A stretch of 64,000 nucleotides of DNA from Tuctoria greenei (taxonomy: Eukaryota > Streptophyta > Magnoliopsida > Poales > Poaceae): assembly GCA_036927565.1 (NCBI GenBank), contig JAYESD010000008.1:169842922-169906921 (forward strand), given 5' to 3'. The notes beneath the pieces were generated by a model that was not told the origin of the DNA, ran no database searches, and saw only the letters and a list, made by a program, of their open reading frames with translations. Below are positions 12,331-24,600 of this stretch, one piece after another. The position numbers and the translations under genes are program-made. Position 1 is the stretch's first letter; the number at the start of each line of letters is the position of its first letter.

Positions 12331-13187
12331 TGTAACACACTCATTTTCATGCATCATGCCCTACATACATTCATATACATGTTTAACATTAACCCACATA
12401 AAGAGGAATGAGTTTAAAATTGATTTGGAACAAAACCACACTTAAAATGCTGAAAAGTGCGGACTAGTCCAATTTTGGTGAGGACTAGTCTGATTTCTCT
12501 CTGACTTCAAACGAACTTGTCTGATTTTGCTGCGGACTAGTCCGATTTTGCCTCTGGACATTTTTCGGACTTGTCCGATTTTATGCGAACTAGTCCGGTG
12601 TTCCAAGAATCCTTGAAAATTTGCTAAGTCCCTGGACTTGTCCGGACTAGTCCGGTGTTCCAGCGGACTTGTCCGTTTTCCTCTCTGACTAAAGTCGGAC
12701 TTTTCCGATTTTTCGCCAGACTTGTCCGATTTCTTTCTGACTAACTTCAGACTAGTCCGGTCCTTTTCGGACTTGTCCGATATTTCGTGACTCCAAATTG
12801 ATCTTTTGTTTTACAACTTGTTTCTTTGGTTTCACGTTAAGTGGGCCTAGGGACGTCGTGCCTAACTCTTTTAGAGCCCATGTGGGACTCTAAACCGGCC
12901 TCTACTCCTCTCAAACTCAAAATCCATCTAACTCTAGCCTCCACCTCTATATAAATAACCCCACCCCTTGTCTTGACCTCTATTTGCCACTTTTCCACCC
13001 CACCCAAACCCTAGTTCGTAAAGATCCACCATCAAGGAAGGAGGAGGAGATCCCAAGCAAGAAGAAGAAGAGGAGGAAACAAAAGAGGATCCAGATCTCC
13101 ACCAAGTTCGTTCTTCATCACCAAATCATGTCCAAGTTCATCATCAACCCTAGATCATCAAGATCCAAGTGTTACCTCCACTTGGTG
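12331..13187 (+). repeat. G1 LTR head, left arm of a palindrome
   Basis: These are the U3 and early R sequences of the gypsy LTR in plus orientation. It holds palindrome motifs at about 12468-12780 and a TATA box at 12948-12957. It ends at GTTACCTCCACTT, where the sequence turns into its own reverse complement. Confidence 0.8.
12948..12957 (+). promoter_or_regulatory. TATA box of gypsy LTR (G1)
   Basis: CTCTATATAAATAACCCC lies downstream of the palindrome array and before a purine-rich leader. The G2 LTR has the same site as TATATATA. Confidence 0.6.
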
Positions 13188-14047
13188 ATCTAGGGTTGGT
13201 GATCTAGGGTTGGTGATGAACTTGGAGATGAATTGGTGATGAAGAACAAAACTTGGTGGAGATCTTGATCCTCTTTCGTTTCCTCCTCTTCTTCTTCTTG
13301 CTTGGGATCTTCTCCTCCCTCCTTGATGGTGGCTCTCCACGAACTAGGATTTGGGTGGGGTGGAAAAGTGACAAATAGATGTCAAGCAAAGGGGTGGGGT
13401 TGTTTATATAGAGGTGGAGGCTAGGGTTAGATGGATTTCGAGTTTGAGAGGAGTAGAGGCCGGTTTAAAGTCCCACATGGGCTCTAAAAGAGTTAGGCAC
13501 AACATCCCCAGGCCCACTTATTGTGAAACCCAAGAAACAAGTCGTAAAACAAAAGATCAACTCGGAGTCACGAAATATCGGACAAGTCCGATAAGGACCG
13601 GACTAGTCCGAAGTCGTCCAGAGAGAAAATTGGACAAGTCTGGCCTAAAATCGGACAAGTCTGACTTTAGTCAGAGAGGAAATCGAACAAGTCCGCTGGA
13701 ACACCGGACTAGTCCGGAAAAGTCCAGGGACTTAGCAAATTTTCAAGGATTCTTGGAATATCGGACTATTCCGCACAAAATCGGACAAGTCCAAAAGTTT
13801 CTAGAGGCAAAATCGGACTAGTCCGCAGCAAAAACAGACAAGTCCGTTTTTAGTCAGGGAGAAATTGGACTAGTCCTCAGTAAAATCGGACTAGTCCGCA
13901 CTTTCCTGCATTTTAAGTGCGGTTTTGTTCCAAATCAATTTTAAATGCTCCAAATCAATTTTAAACTCATTCCTCTTTATGTGGGTTAATGTTAAACATG
14001 TATATGAGTGTATGTAGGGCATGATGCATGAAAATGAGGGTGTTACA
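13188..14047 (-). repeat. Truncated 3' LTR of G2, right arm of a palindrome
   Basis: The U3 and early R sequences of the gypsy LTR lie here in minus orientation, ending TGTTACA at 14047 with the polypurine tract next to it. About 2 kb of R-U5 is missing. Palindrome motifs lie at about 13577-13903. Confidence 0.82.
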
Positions 14048-14066
14048 AACCTACCCCCCTTAAAAT
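14048..14066 (-). other. Polypurine tract of G2
   Basis: The minus strand reads TTTTAAGGGGGGTAGGTT immediately before the 3' LTR remnant. Confidence 0.75.
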
Positions 14067-17000
14067 GAATCTCGCCCTCGAGATTTGACGTGGAAGAGAA
14101 GAGATAGGGAAATTCCTTCTTGAGATCATCCTCCAATTCCCACGTCGCTTCTTTTTCTGTGTGGTGCTTCCATTGAACTTTACACGATCGAATCACCTTG
14201 TTCCTTGTGACTCCCTCCTTGGTTTCCAAGATTTTGACCGGTTGTTCGGCATAAGTCAAATCTTCCTCTAGTTCCAATACTTCCATTGGCACTTGTTCTT
14301 CCGGTACTCTCAAACACTTCTTGAGCTGGGAAACATGAAAGACATCATGGACATCCGAAAGATGAGCTGGCATCTCCAACTTATACGCTACTTCTCCTCT
14401 TTTGTCCAAAACCTTGAATGGTCCAATATAACGAGGTGCGAGCTTGCCCCTTATGTTAAACCTCTTATGACCTCTCATTGGTGACACCTTGAGGTAAACA
14501 AAATCTCATATTTCAAAGGCTAATTTCCTTCTCCTATTGTCCGCATAGCCTTTTTGCCTTGATTGGGCAGCCCTCCAGTTTTCACGAATTATTTGGACTT
14601 GCTTTTCGGCTTATTGTAACACATCCGGACCAAATACTTGGGTTTCTCCTGCCTCATTCCAGAATAAAGGTGTCCTACACTTTCTCCCATAAAGCGCTTC
14701 ATATGGTGACATTTTCAAGCTTGCTTGGTAGCTATTGTTGTATGAAAATACCGCATATGGCAAGCTTTTGTCCCAACTTTTCCCATGCTTTAAAGCACAA
14801 GCTCTTAACATGTCCTCCAAAATCTGATTGGTCCTCTTGGTTTGTCCATCCGTTTAAGGATGATATGCTGAACTAAAATTCAACCTCGTTCCCAAAGCTT
14901 CATGCAATTTTTGCCAAAATCTGGAGGTAAATTGAGAACCTCTATCCGAGACTATCTTCTTAGGGACTCCATGTTGACACACAATCTGCTCCATGTATAT
15001 TTTGGCCAATTGTGCAGATGTATACTTGGTCTTGACGTGAACAAAATGAGCTGACTTGGTTAAGCGATCCACAATTACCCAAATTGAGTCATACCCGGAC
15101 TGAGTACGTGGTAACCCAACTATGAAGTCCATACCGATTTCTTCCCACTTCCATTCCGGGATCTTTAATAGTTGCAATAATCCAGCTGGCCTTTGATGTT
15201 CCGCCTTGACTCGTTGGCACACATCACACAATGCTACGTATTCAGCTATGTCCTTCTTCATGCTATCCAACCAATAGCAAGTCTTCAAGTCTTTGTACAT
15301 CTTTGTACAACTAGGATGAATTGAGTAAGGTGAGTCATGTGCCTCTTTTAATATCGTCTCCTGAATATGCTTCACATTAGGCACAACGATTCTCTTTCCA
15401 AGCCATAAGGTACCATGTTCGTCCTCATCAAATCTGAATTATCTCCCCTCTTGAGTCCTTTCCTTGATTTCCTGAATTTCCTCATCCTTGGTCTGTGCCT
15501 CTTGAATTTCTTGCTCTAAGGTTGGGTTTAACTCCATCATCTCCATCTCATTTACAAATCCGAGGTTCAACCGTTCAAACTCCTTACATAACTCGAATGG
15601 TAGTTCTCGAACTATGAGTTGATGACTTACTCCTTTTCTACTCAAAGCATCGACCACTACGTTGGCTTTTCCCGGATGATAGTTGATTCCCAAATCATAA
15701 TCTTTGATGAGATCCAACCATCTTCGTTGCATCAAGTTCAGATCCGTTTGTGTGAAAATATACTTCAGACTCTTATGATCCGTATAAATTTCACACCTAT
15801 GTCCAAGGATGTAGTGTCTCCAAATTTTCAATGCATGTACCACGGCTGCAAGTTCTAAATCATGTGTTGGGTAATTATGCTCATGTTTCTTCAATTGTCT
15901 TGATGCATAGGTGACCACTTGACCTTATTGCATCAATACACATCCAAGTCCTTGTCTCGATGCGTCGCAATAAATATCAAAACTCTTGCTCACATCCGGC
16001 AGTACCAAAACTTGGGCTGTTGTCAACCTCTTCTTCAACACCTCAAAACTGTTTTGACAAGCTTGAGTCCATTGGAAAGTCTTTCCCTTCATTAGCAACT
16101 CCATCATTGGCTTGGCTATCTTGGAAAAGTCCTTGATGAATCTACGGTAATATCTAGCCATCCCAAGAAAACTCCTTATTTCCTTGACGTTTTGCGGCGG
16201 TTCCCACTTCAACACGTCCCTCACTTTTCCAGGGTCAACCGATAAACTCCTCCTCCTGAAATTATATGACCCAGAAATAACACTTCTTTCAACCAAAACT
16301 GACACTTGTTGAAATTGTCATACAATTGATGCTCCCTCAATTTCTGCAACGTAAGCCTCAAGTGTTCCTCATGTTCCTTCTCATCCTTTGAGTAGATCAT
16401 AATATCATCAATAAACATCACAATGAACTTATCCAAGTACACCATGAAGACCTTATTCATGAGGTACATAAAGTAGGCAGGCACATTTGTCAATCCAAAG
16501 GACATCACAGTGTACTCATAAGATCCATATCGTGTCTTAAAGGCTGTCTTGGGCATGTCCGATGGTCTAATCTTCATTTGAAAATATCCCGATCTCAAAT
16601 CAATCTTAGAGAAGACACAAGCACCCTTCATCTAATAAAACAAGTCTTCTATGTGTGTCAAGGTGTACTTGTTCTTGATTGTCACCTCGTTGAGAGCTCG
16701 GTAATCCACACACATCCTTTGGGTTCCATCCTTCTTGTCCACAAACAGCACGGGCGCTCCCCAAGGCGAAGAACTAGGGCGAATGAAACCTTTCTCTAGT
16801 TGCTCTTGAATTTGTTTCTTGAGCTCTGCTAATTCCAAAGGAGACATCCTATACGGCCTCTTAGGTATAGGTGTAGTTTCGGGTATTAAATCAATAACAA
16901 ACTCAATGTCTCGATCAGGTGGCATACCTGGCAACTCTTCCGGAAAAACATCCAAAAATTCACACACCACCGGAATCTCCTCAATTGCGGCACCGTCCAT

Positions 17001-17165
17001 ATGATTTATTTCCAATTGCTTTGGTGTGGTTTGAGATGCTTCAAATTCTACAGTGATCTCTTCCTCATTGGTCAACTTCACCGTCTTCGTGGCACACTCA
17101 ATAACTCCATTGTGCTTCCTCAACCAGTCCATACCAAGTATAATGTCCAATCCTTGAGAATCCAA
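14067..17165 (-). pseudogene. pol: gypsy pol of G2 (RT, RNase H, integrase, chromodomain), broken
   Basis: In minus-strand order the RT starts near 17165, with motifs KRPYRMSPLELAELKKQIQ and VDKKDGTQRMCVDYRALN, and the catalytic MFIDDIMIYSK near 16400. RNase H follows (YTDHKSLKYIFTQ near 15760), then the integrase zinc region and core (CDVCQRVK, MDFIVGLP, VSDRGSQF; 15384-14854), then a chromodomain-like end (KVQWKHHTEKEATWELEDDL near 14140). Breaks are visible at a stop near 16632, a frame change near 16250, stops near 15920, 15430 and 14850, and another break near 14490-14600. Chromodomains in this clade are known to guide integration to heterochromatin. Confidence 0.88.
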
Positions 17166-17188
17166 AACAGTGAGGTTGGCGGAGAAGT

Positions 17189-18610
17189 CTACCCCCTTAT
17201 TCTAAGGCTTACTTTTGGACATACTATATTTGTCCTCATCTCTCCTCCAGGAGACTTAACCAATAGAGTAAACTTCATATGAGAGATAGGCAAACTATAC
17301 TTGGCAACATACTTCGATGCAATGAATGAATGTGATGCTCCAGAATCAAATAACATAGCCGCGGGGTTGGAGTTGGCGAGAAACATACCAATGACCACGT
17401 CATCTGCTTGTTGAGCATCCTCCGTAGAGACATGGTTCACGTTGCCACGAGCAAAATTCTGCTGTCCACGGTTCCCTTGTGGCGCTCCTCCATTAGGTCT
17501 TGGGTTTTGCCTCGACGCATTGCTTCCTTGACCAAGGCCAGACTTAGGACATTGATGCGCAAAGTGTCCAGCTTCTCCACAAGTATAGCACTTCTTAACT
17601 CTACCAGAATTATTGGGACGAGCTTGGTTTTGAACACTTGCAGTAGGAAAATTAGCACGAGGTGCATAAGGCATTGGAGGCCTAGGTGCTTGCATGACAG
17701 GGCGCTGTTGCACAAACTGAGTTGGGCGTGGTGCATAACCAGGGCGTTGAGCAGGAATAGAAGAGCTGTAATAAGGCACATTGGGCGGCGCAAAGCGAGG
17801 GCGCACGTTACTTCCTTGTTGATGTCCTTGATATGGCGCCTTTCTCTTGTTGTCTTGCTCCATCTCACGAATCTTGTTCTCAACCACGATTGCTTTGTCC
17901 ACAAGCTTCTGAAAATTTGCATAGTCACAATTGAGCAATTGCACTTGGATCTCATTGTTGAGGCCTCTCATGAATAAATATTGCTTCCGGCTGTCCCGAC
18001 TCACATCCTCAGGCGCATACCTTGAGAGTTGAGTGAACTTGTTGAGATATTCACTCACGCTTGATCTTCCTTGCCTTAAATTCTCAAATTCTTGCCTCTT
18101 CAAAATCATAACACCTTTCGGCACATAATGGGAACGGAAGTTCTCCTTGAATTCCGCCCAAGTGATCCTCTCTTGATTCTCATGAGCATTGCAATAAGCA
18201 TCCCACCAATCCGCAGCTGCTCCAACGAGTTGATGAGAAGCAAATAGCACCTTCTCCCGGTCACTGCATTGGACAATAGCAAGTTTCTTCTCCACAGACT
18301 TGATCCAGTCATCCGCATCCATAGGGTCAGTAGCTTGAGCAAAGGTAGGTGGCCTGGTCCTCATAAACTCTCCCAACCGGTTATGAGGAGGCGGAGGTGG
18401 CGGTGGAGGCATGTGGGGCTGATTGTTGATATTGCTAGCCTGCAACTGTCCCATAGTCTGTATCATGGTCTGCATGAGCTGGTTTTGCATAGCCAATAGC
18501 TGCTCAATATTAATAGCTCCTTAGGTAGATCCTTATCCAATGTTGTTCTGAGGCACTCCATTGTTCTCCTCCTCATCATTGCCATCCCTTTGGTTGCGAG
18601 TCCTCACCAT
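17189..18610 (-). pseudogene. gag: gypsy gag-protease of G2
   Basis: The likely original ATG is at 18610 (MVRTRNQRDGNDEEENN). Two stops follow soon after, and the frame is open again from 18496 to 17189. The retrotransposon gag domain reads DADDWIKSVEKKLAIVQCSD through YLNKFTQLSRYAPEDV. A CCHC knuckle CYTCGEAGHFAHQC lies near 17560, and the aspartic protease site LFDSGASHSFIA near 17350. It is separated from RT by a stop and frame change near 17190. Confidence 0.85.
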
Positions 18611-18860
18611 CTGGAGAAAAGCAATAGGTAAGAATTCGAAAATGTCCCAACTATATGCATCAAGGGATATGAAACTAAACAACTAACTAGCCTATGTGGA
18701 CATGGCAATGCTAAAGCATCCCAAAATCCTCTATTAAGCACACAAGCAACCAATATATATAGCAAACAGCACTCCAAGCAAAAACACATCGGTTTCTAAG
18801 TGCTCCTATGTGCTCTAAAGTGTCCATTCTATCTAGGTTGCATCCTACGGTCAACCTGTG

Positions 18861-18872
18861 GCTCTGATACCA
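18861..18872 (-). other. Primer-binding site of G2 (tRNA-iMet)
   Basis: The minus strand reads TGGTATCAGAGC, three bases from the 5' LTR. Confidence 0.88.
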
Positions 18873-18875
18873 ATC

Positions 18876-21721
18876 TGTGATGCCCGGTTCCGGAAAATGA
18901 ACCAAGCTAACGCATATGTGTGCCCAGGATGTTCAACACCCATACACGAGTGCATTAACAGAAGAGTATATAGAAAATTACCACAGAACAAGATTAATTA
19001 TCAAATTTTATTAAACAAACCATATTATCCTCGAATACAAGCTCTAATGAATATTAACGACAAGTTCATCTAATGCAGCGTAAATAAACAAAATAAGCAA
19101 ACTAAACAACTAGGCAGCATAAGCGATAGGGTAGCGCAGCTCCAATCAACACCACAGGCAAAGCTGACGGTAGACACGGCCTAGAACTCCGCATTATCAC
19201 CATTAAACTCTCAATCCTGACCTGCAACTGTTGGGGGGAATTGCAAGAGTGAGTACATGTTGTACTCAGCAAGTGTGGAAAGTATGACATGTGGTTGATT
19301 CAAATGACGACAATAATAATGGCTAAGTGCTGAAAAGTACATTAAAACATTTGAAAAGCAATATATTATGTGTATGTGAAGTAAACCCATCATAATCATA
19401 AGTAATATCATAATACCAGTCCACAATCCACCATCCTCATCAATAATTCTAGATTTCACCATTTTCCAATAACCATATTCAATACCAGAAATTAATCCAT
19501 AACCATGATACCAACCATAACCATTACCAACCATAACCATTATACCAAGTTCCCTCTAATCATGGAAGTTGTCCAGGTGCTCATAACCGGGAGCACGACT
19601 ATCATATAGTTTTATTAGACTCTGCAGAGTTTGCACCATTTTACCCACGTGTTCGTGATTTCATCACCTTTCGGTGACTAAGAATCTCCCTTATGCCCAT
19701 GACCCATCGGTCACATTACACACTTCAGTCGGTGTGTGGCCAAGAGATCACAAAATAACCTTTACAAAGGGATTACTAGCCTGTTTAGACCCCACTAAGG
19801 TTTCACCGGTGGCGATGCCTCCAACTGAGCACATCTTCAACCAAGGGCCCCCTCTTGAGCCATTCGGATCCCAGGGTAGTCCCACCAATCATCAACAAAC
19901 CCAATCTGACTACCACTTCCCCGATCATCCTAAATGGTCCAAATAGCACTGGCAAAGCCCTAATTAATCAGCTACGCCGCACCCATACTTGGCCTCGTGG
20001 TGGCACTGTAGTCCTGGCTTATTCTCGCATGAACTGGTCCTTAGATCTAAAGCAAGCAAACCACCATGACATCCAACCCATCCACATACCAGGCTTGCTT
20101 AGATCACCCATCATTTTAACCAGTTCATGTTAATCATAATATCATAAATGCATAATTAAATGTGTAAAGTTGTTTTCCCATCCCAATTGATTAAGCGAAG
20201 CAAAAAGGTAAAAAGCCCATCCCGACTCTCTACCATAATTCCAAGCGACAAGGATGGTCAAACAACGCTAGTAAACTTCCTACCATAGGATTCCCATCAA
20301 ATTGACACAAGCACGCAGTTTGCAAACAAAACATTTAATTTAAAAACAGGATCAATATGCTTCAAGGACACTTGCCTTGCTCTTGCTGTTGATTAGGGTC
20401 AAAGACTTCAAACTCTTGGTGCTGTAGATCCTCTGCGGCACTTTCTAGCGCAAATCCTTCTAATCCACACAATAAACATACAAGACAAGATACACAATCA
20501 AAGATTGCACAAATAATACTCAATATGACATGACATGCATGATTGATGCAAATGCAAGGTAGAACTTGTTAATTGATTGCTTTTAATGATCACCAACTAG
20601 TTCTAATAGATTTTAACAAGTTTATACATGTTTGGAGTTGATTAGGTCAGTTTTTGGAATTATTTCAACACAATTTATCCAGGGAAATCGGACTAGTCCG
20701 CTAGGGACCGGACAAGTCCGCACTTTGCGAGATCAGCAGATTAGGGTTTTCTAGATCGACGTGAATTCGGAGATTAGAGGTTGAATTCATGTAAGGAAAA
20801 GAGAATAGAAGGTATACTAGGTGTTTAAAACTCCAATGAATCAAGAAACTTGGAGGTAGCACTTGGGTCTTGGTGATCTAGGGTTGGTGATGAACTTGGA
20901 GATGAACTGGTGATGAAGAACAAAACATGGTGGAGATCTTGATCCTCTTTCGTTTCCTCCTCTTCTTCTTCTTGCTTGGGATCTTCTCCTCCCTCCTTGA
21001 TGGTGGCTCTCCACGAACTAGGGTTTGGGTGGGGTCGAAAAGTGACAAAAAGATGTCAAGCAAAGGGGTGGGGTTGTATATATAGAGGTGGAGGCTAGGG
21101 TTAGATGGATTTTGAGTTTGAGAGGAGTAGAGGCCGGTTTAAAGTCCCACATGGGCTCTAAAAGAGTTAGGCACGACATCCCTAGGCCCACTTAACGTGA
21201 AACCCAAGAAACAAGTCGTAAAACAAAAGATCAACTCGGAGTCACGAAATATCGGACAAGTCCGAAAAGGACCGAACTAGTCTGAAGTCGTCCAGAGAGA
21301 AAATCGGACAAGTCTGGCCTAAAATCGGACAAGTCCAACTTTAGTCAGAGAGGAAATCGGAAAAGTCCACTGGAACACTGGACTAGTCCGGAAAAGTCCA
21401 GGGACTTAGCAAATTTTCAAGGATTCTTGGAATATCGGACTAGTACGCACAAAATCGGACAAGTCCAAAAGTTTCCAGAGACAAAATCGGACTAGTCCGC
21501 AACAAAAATGGACAAGTCCATTTTTAGTCAGAGAGAAATCGGACTAGTCCTCAGTAAAATCGGACTAGTCCGCACTTTCCTGCATTTTAAGTGCGGTTTT
21601 GTTCCAAATTAATTTTCAATGCTCCAAATCAATTTTAAACTTGTTCCTCTTTATGTGGGTTAATGTTAAACATGTATATGAGCTTATGTAGGGCATGATG
21701 CATGAAAATGAGGGTGTTACA
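18876..21721 (-). repeat. 5' LTR of G2, complete
   Basis: The LTR is 2846 bp, TGTGATGCCC...GTGTTACA in plus coordinates. Palindrome units are at about 20689-20720 and 21250-21585, and a TATA box is at 21077-21084. A simple run of CCATAACCA-like repeats lies at about 19460-19550. Its R-U5 part is the reverse complement of 21722-23742. Confidence 0.88.
21077..21084 (-). promoter_or_regulatory. TATA box of G2 5' LTR
   Basis: TATATATA in the minus-strand context CACCTCTATATATACAACCC, directly downstream of the palindrome array. Confidence 0.6.
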
Positions 21722-23742
21722 ATTCTTCATCAGCAAATCATCTCCAAGTTCATCATCAACCCTAGATCATCAAGATCCAAGTGTTATCTCCAAGTTTCTT
21801 GATTCATTGGAGTCCTAAACACCTGGTATACTTTCTATTCTCTTTTTCCTTACGTGAATTTGACCCCTAATCTCCAAATTCACGTTGATCTAGAAAACCC
21901 TAGTTTGCTAGTTCTGCGAAGTGCAGACTAGTCTGGCCTTCTGCAGACTAGTCCGATTTTCCTAGTTAAATTGTGTTGAATTGATTCTAAAAGTAGATCT
22001 AATCAAATCCAAACCTGTATAAACTTGTTAAAATCTATTAGAACTAGTTAGTGATGATTTAAAAGCAATCTATTAACAAGTTCTACCTTGCATTTGCATC
22101 AATCATGCATATCATGTCATATTGAGTAATATTTGTGCACTCTTTGATTGTGTTTCTTGTTTGTATGTTTATTGTGCGGATTAGACGGATTTGCGCTAGA
22201 GAGTGTCGCGGAGGATCTCCAACACCAAGAGTTTGAAGGCTTTGACTCAAATCAATCCCAAGAGCAAGGCAAGTGTCCTTGAAGCATATTGATCCAGTTT
22301 CTAAAATAAATGTTTTGTTTGCAAAACAGCATGCTTGTGTCAATTTGAGGGGAATCCTATGATAGGAAGTTTACTAGATTTGTTTAACCACCCTTGTCAG
22401 CTGGAATATATGGTAGAGAGTCAGGATGGGCTTTTTACCTTTTTGCTTCGGTTAATTAATTGGGATGGAAGAACAACTACACTACTTAATTTGATTATGC
22501 ATTAATGAGATTGTGGTTGATGTGAACTGGTTAATATGGCACGATAATGGGTGATCTAAGCAAGTCTGGTATGTGGACGTGTTGGATGTTATGGTGGTTC
22601 CTTGCTTTAGATCTAAGGACCAGTTCATGTGAGAATAGGCCAGGACTACAGTGCCACCACGAGGCCAAGTATGGGTGCGGCCTAGCTGATTAATTAGGGT
22701 ATTGCTAGTATTGCAGGGATCATTTGGCGCACCGGGGAAGGGGATTTGGATTGGGTTTGGATTTGTGGCAGGGACTCCCTGGGATCCGAATGGCACAAGA
22801 GGGGGCCCTTGGTTGAAGACATGCTCTGTAGGAGACGTCGCCACCGGTGAAACCTCAGTGGGTCCGTACATGCTAGTAGTCCCTTTGTAAAGGCTATTTT
22901 GTGATCACTTGGCCATACACCAAAGGAAGTGTAATTGGCATAAGGGAGGTTCTTTAGTTGCCGACGGGTGATGAAATCACAAACACATGGGTAAAGCGGT
23001 ACAAACTCTGCAGAGTGTGTCTAAAACTATCATGATAGCTGTGCTCCCGGTTATGAGCAACCTGGACCCTCACATGATTAGAGGAAAATTGGGATTTTGG
23101 GATGGTTATGGTTGGTATTATGGTTATGGATGGTTATGAATTGAATACTAGTATTGAATATGGATATTGGTATATGATGATGGATATGGAATATAGACTG
23201 GTATTATGATAACTACATGGCTTATGATGGGTTTATTTCACATACATATAATATATTGCTTTTCAAATGTTTTAATGTACTTTTCAGCACTTAGCCAATA
23301 TTATATTCGTCATTTGAATCAGCCACATGTCATATTTTCCACACTTTCTCAGTACGACATGTACTCACTCTTGCAATCCCCCCCCCCAACAGTTGCAGAT
23401 CAGGATTTGGAGTTTAATGTTGATAATGCGCAGTTCTAGGCCGTGTCTACCGTCAGCTTTGCCTGTGGTGTTGATTGGATCTGCGCTACCCTATCGCTTA
23501 TGTTGCCTAGCTCTTTAGTTTGCTTATTTAGTTTATTTCCATTGCATTAGTTGAACTTGTCATTAATACTCATTAGAACTTGTATTCGAGGATAATATGG
23601 TTGTGTAATAAAAGTACTAAATTAGCCTTGTCTTGTGGTAATTTTTTGTATACTCTTTTGTGATTGCACTCGTGTATGTGTGTTGAGCATTCTGGGCACA
23701 CATATGTGTTCACTTGGTTCATTTTCGGAACCAGGTGTCACA
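21722..23742 (+). repeat. G1 LTR tail
   Basis: R and U5 of the gypsy LTR in plus orientation, ending GGTGTCACA. It is the reverse complement in kind of 18876 to about 20930, so 18876-23742 forms a long imperfect inverted repeat. Two degenerate palindrome units are at about 21925-21960. Confidence 0.8.
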
Positions 23743-24123
23743 TCCGGTGCAGACAAGTCCGCATTGGGAGGACTTGTCCGAACTTGTCTAGAGAGGATAT
23801 CGGACTAGTCCGGTGTATATCGTACTAGTCCGTTTTTCCTGTGAGCTGTGAAGTGTGTGAGGATTTTTGTGCTTGAGCTCTTGGGATGTGTCACACCAAC
23901 ACATTCCCTACACAATTATGTATTCTATTCAGCTCTTGAGCTCTTTTCCGAATTGATCCTCATTCTCCTTCCCTTTTGGCACTTTCTTCATTCTTTCATT
24001 AAAATCTGCGCTTTCTTCATTCTTCTCATTAAAACCTGCGCTCATCTCAATAATGTGGCTAGGATCTCATTTGTTTGTCATAAATCAACCAAAACCCACA
24101 AGGGATGCCTAGATGCACTTTCA
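23743..24123 (-). repeat. 3' LTR of C3, right part
   Basis: This continues the C3 LTR after the gypsy complex, matching about 47455-47835 in the 5' LTR and ending GCACTTTCA. The 5' LTR ends CACTTTTA instead, a change in its terminal CA. Confidence 0.88.
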
Positions 24124-24144
24124 ATCTCCCCCTTTTTGGTGATT
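24124..24144 (-). other. Polypurine tract of C3
   Basis: The minus strand reads ATCACCAAAAAGGGGGAGAT next to the 3' LTR. Confidence 0.78.
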
Positions 24145-24540
24145 GATGACAACCAATTGAGATTTCACAAAATATGATAAAAATGCAAAATTTTCATAAA
24201 GTCTGCACATATGAGCTTGAAACTTATTTAGCAATGACAACATAAGATATATGTGCACTCTTTATGGTGGGATGCAAAACTAAATGAGTGAGAGCAGTAA
24301 TCATGATGACAGTGAAATAATTGACATCAATATATCAATCAACAAGCATATATGTCAATTATAAAGCAAAATCACAGATTTCATGAATATGAGCATAAAT
24401 CATTCATAACATTTCATCACAGGATTAAAAGTACCAAAAAAGCACAATATTAAGTCTTACAACCCAAAAGACGTAAAAAGATGCATAAGAGAGGCTCTCA
24501 TCTCTCAACCTACATGTAAGATCTATTTATGACTCTCCCT

Positions 24541-24580
24541 CAATATCTCCCCCTTTGGCATCAAGACACCAAAAAGAAGG
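24541..24580 (-). other. Internal polypurine-like tract of C3
   Basis: The minus strand reads GGTGTCTTGATGCCAAAGGG then GGAGATATTG, right after the accessory gene and about 0.4 kb before the true tract. Confidence 0.6.
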
Positions 24581-24600
24581 AGAGGAGGGATCTAGGAACT

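Larger units (their letters stand above)
13188..21721 (-). mobile_element. Ty3-gypsy chromovirus G2 (Tekay/Del-like), minus strand
   Basis: G2 has a complete 5' LTR (18876-21721), primer-binding site, gag-protease, RT, RNase H, integrase and a C-terminal chromodomain. Its 3' LTR is cut down to 13188-14047. RT before integrase is the gypsy order. It lies inside the LTR of G1, a plus-strand relative. A 5-bp flank ATTCT follows the 5' LTR (21722-21726); the mate is lost with the truncated 3' LTR. The genes contain several stops and frameshifts. Confidence 0.88.
12331..23742 (+). mobile_element. Ty3-gypsy remnant G1, plus strand, invaded by G2
   Basis: The outer boundaries TGTAACACAC (12331) and GGTGTCACA (23742) are LTR ends in plus orientation, flanked by TCCGC (12326-12330) and TCCGG (23743-23747) inside the C3 LTR. 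What remains of G1 is an LTR head (12331-13187) and an LTR tail (21722-23742). The two overlap by about 75 bp of LTR sequence near the break, so they probably come from two different LTRs of one element rather than from one solo LTR. The rest was removed by deletion after G2 inserted. Confidence 0.75.

Noticed and set aside
13158..13389. Short basic open frames in gypsy LTRs (also 12984-13193 and 20878-21063)
   Set aside because: They lie in LTR leader sequence, differ between copies and lack conserved starts.
18861..18872. tRNA gene fragment
   Set aside because: Only the 12-nt primer-binding complement is present, with no cloverleaf sequence around it.
12331..23742. G1 as a simple solo LTR split by G2
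   Set aside because: The head and tail overlap by about 75 bp, far more than a 5-bp target duplication, and the G2 3' LTR is truncated. A deletion between LTRs fits better.
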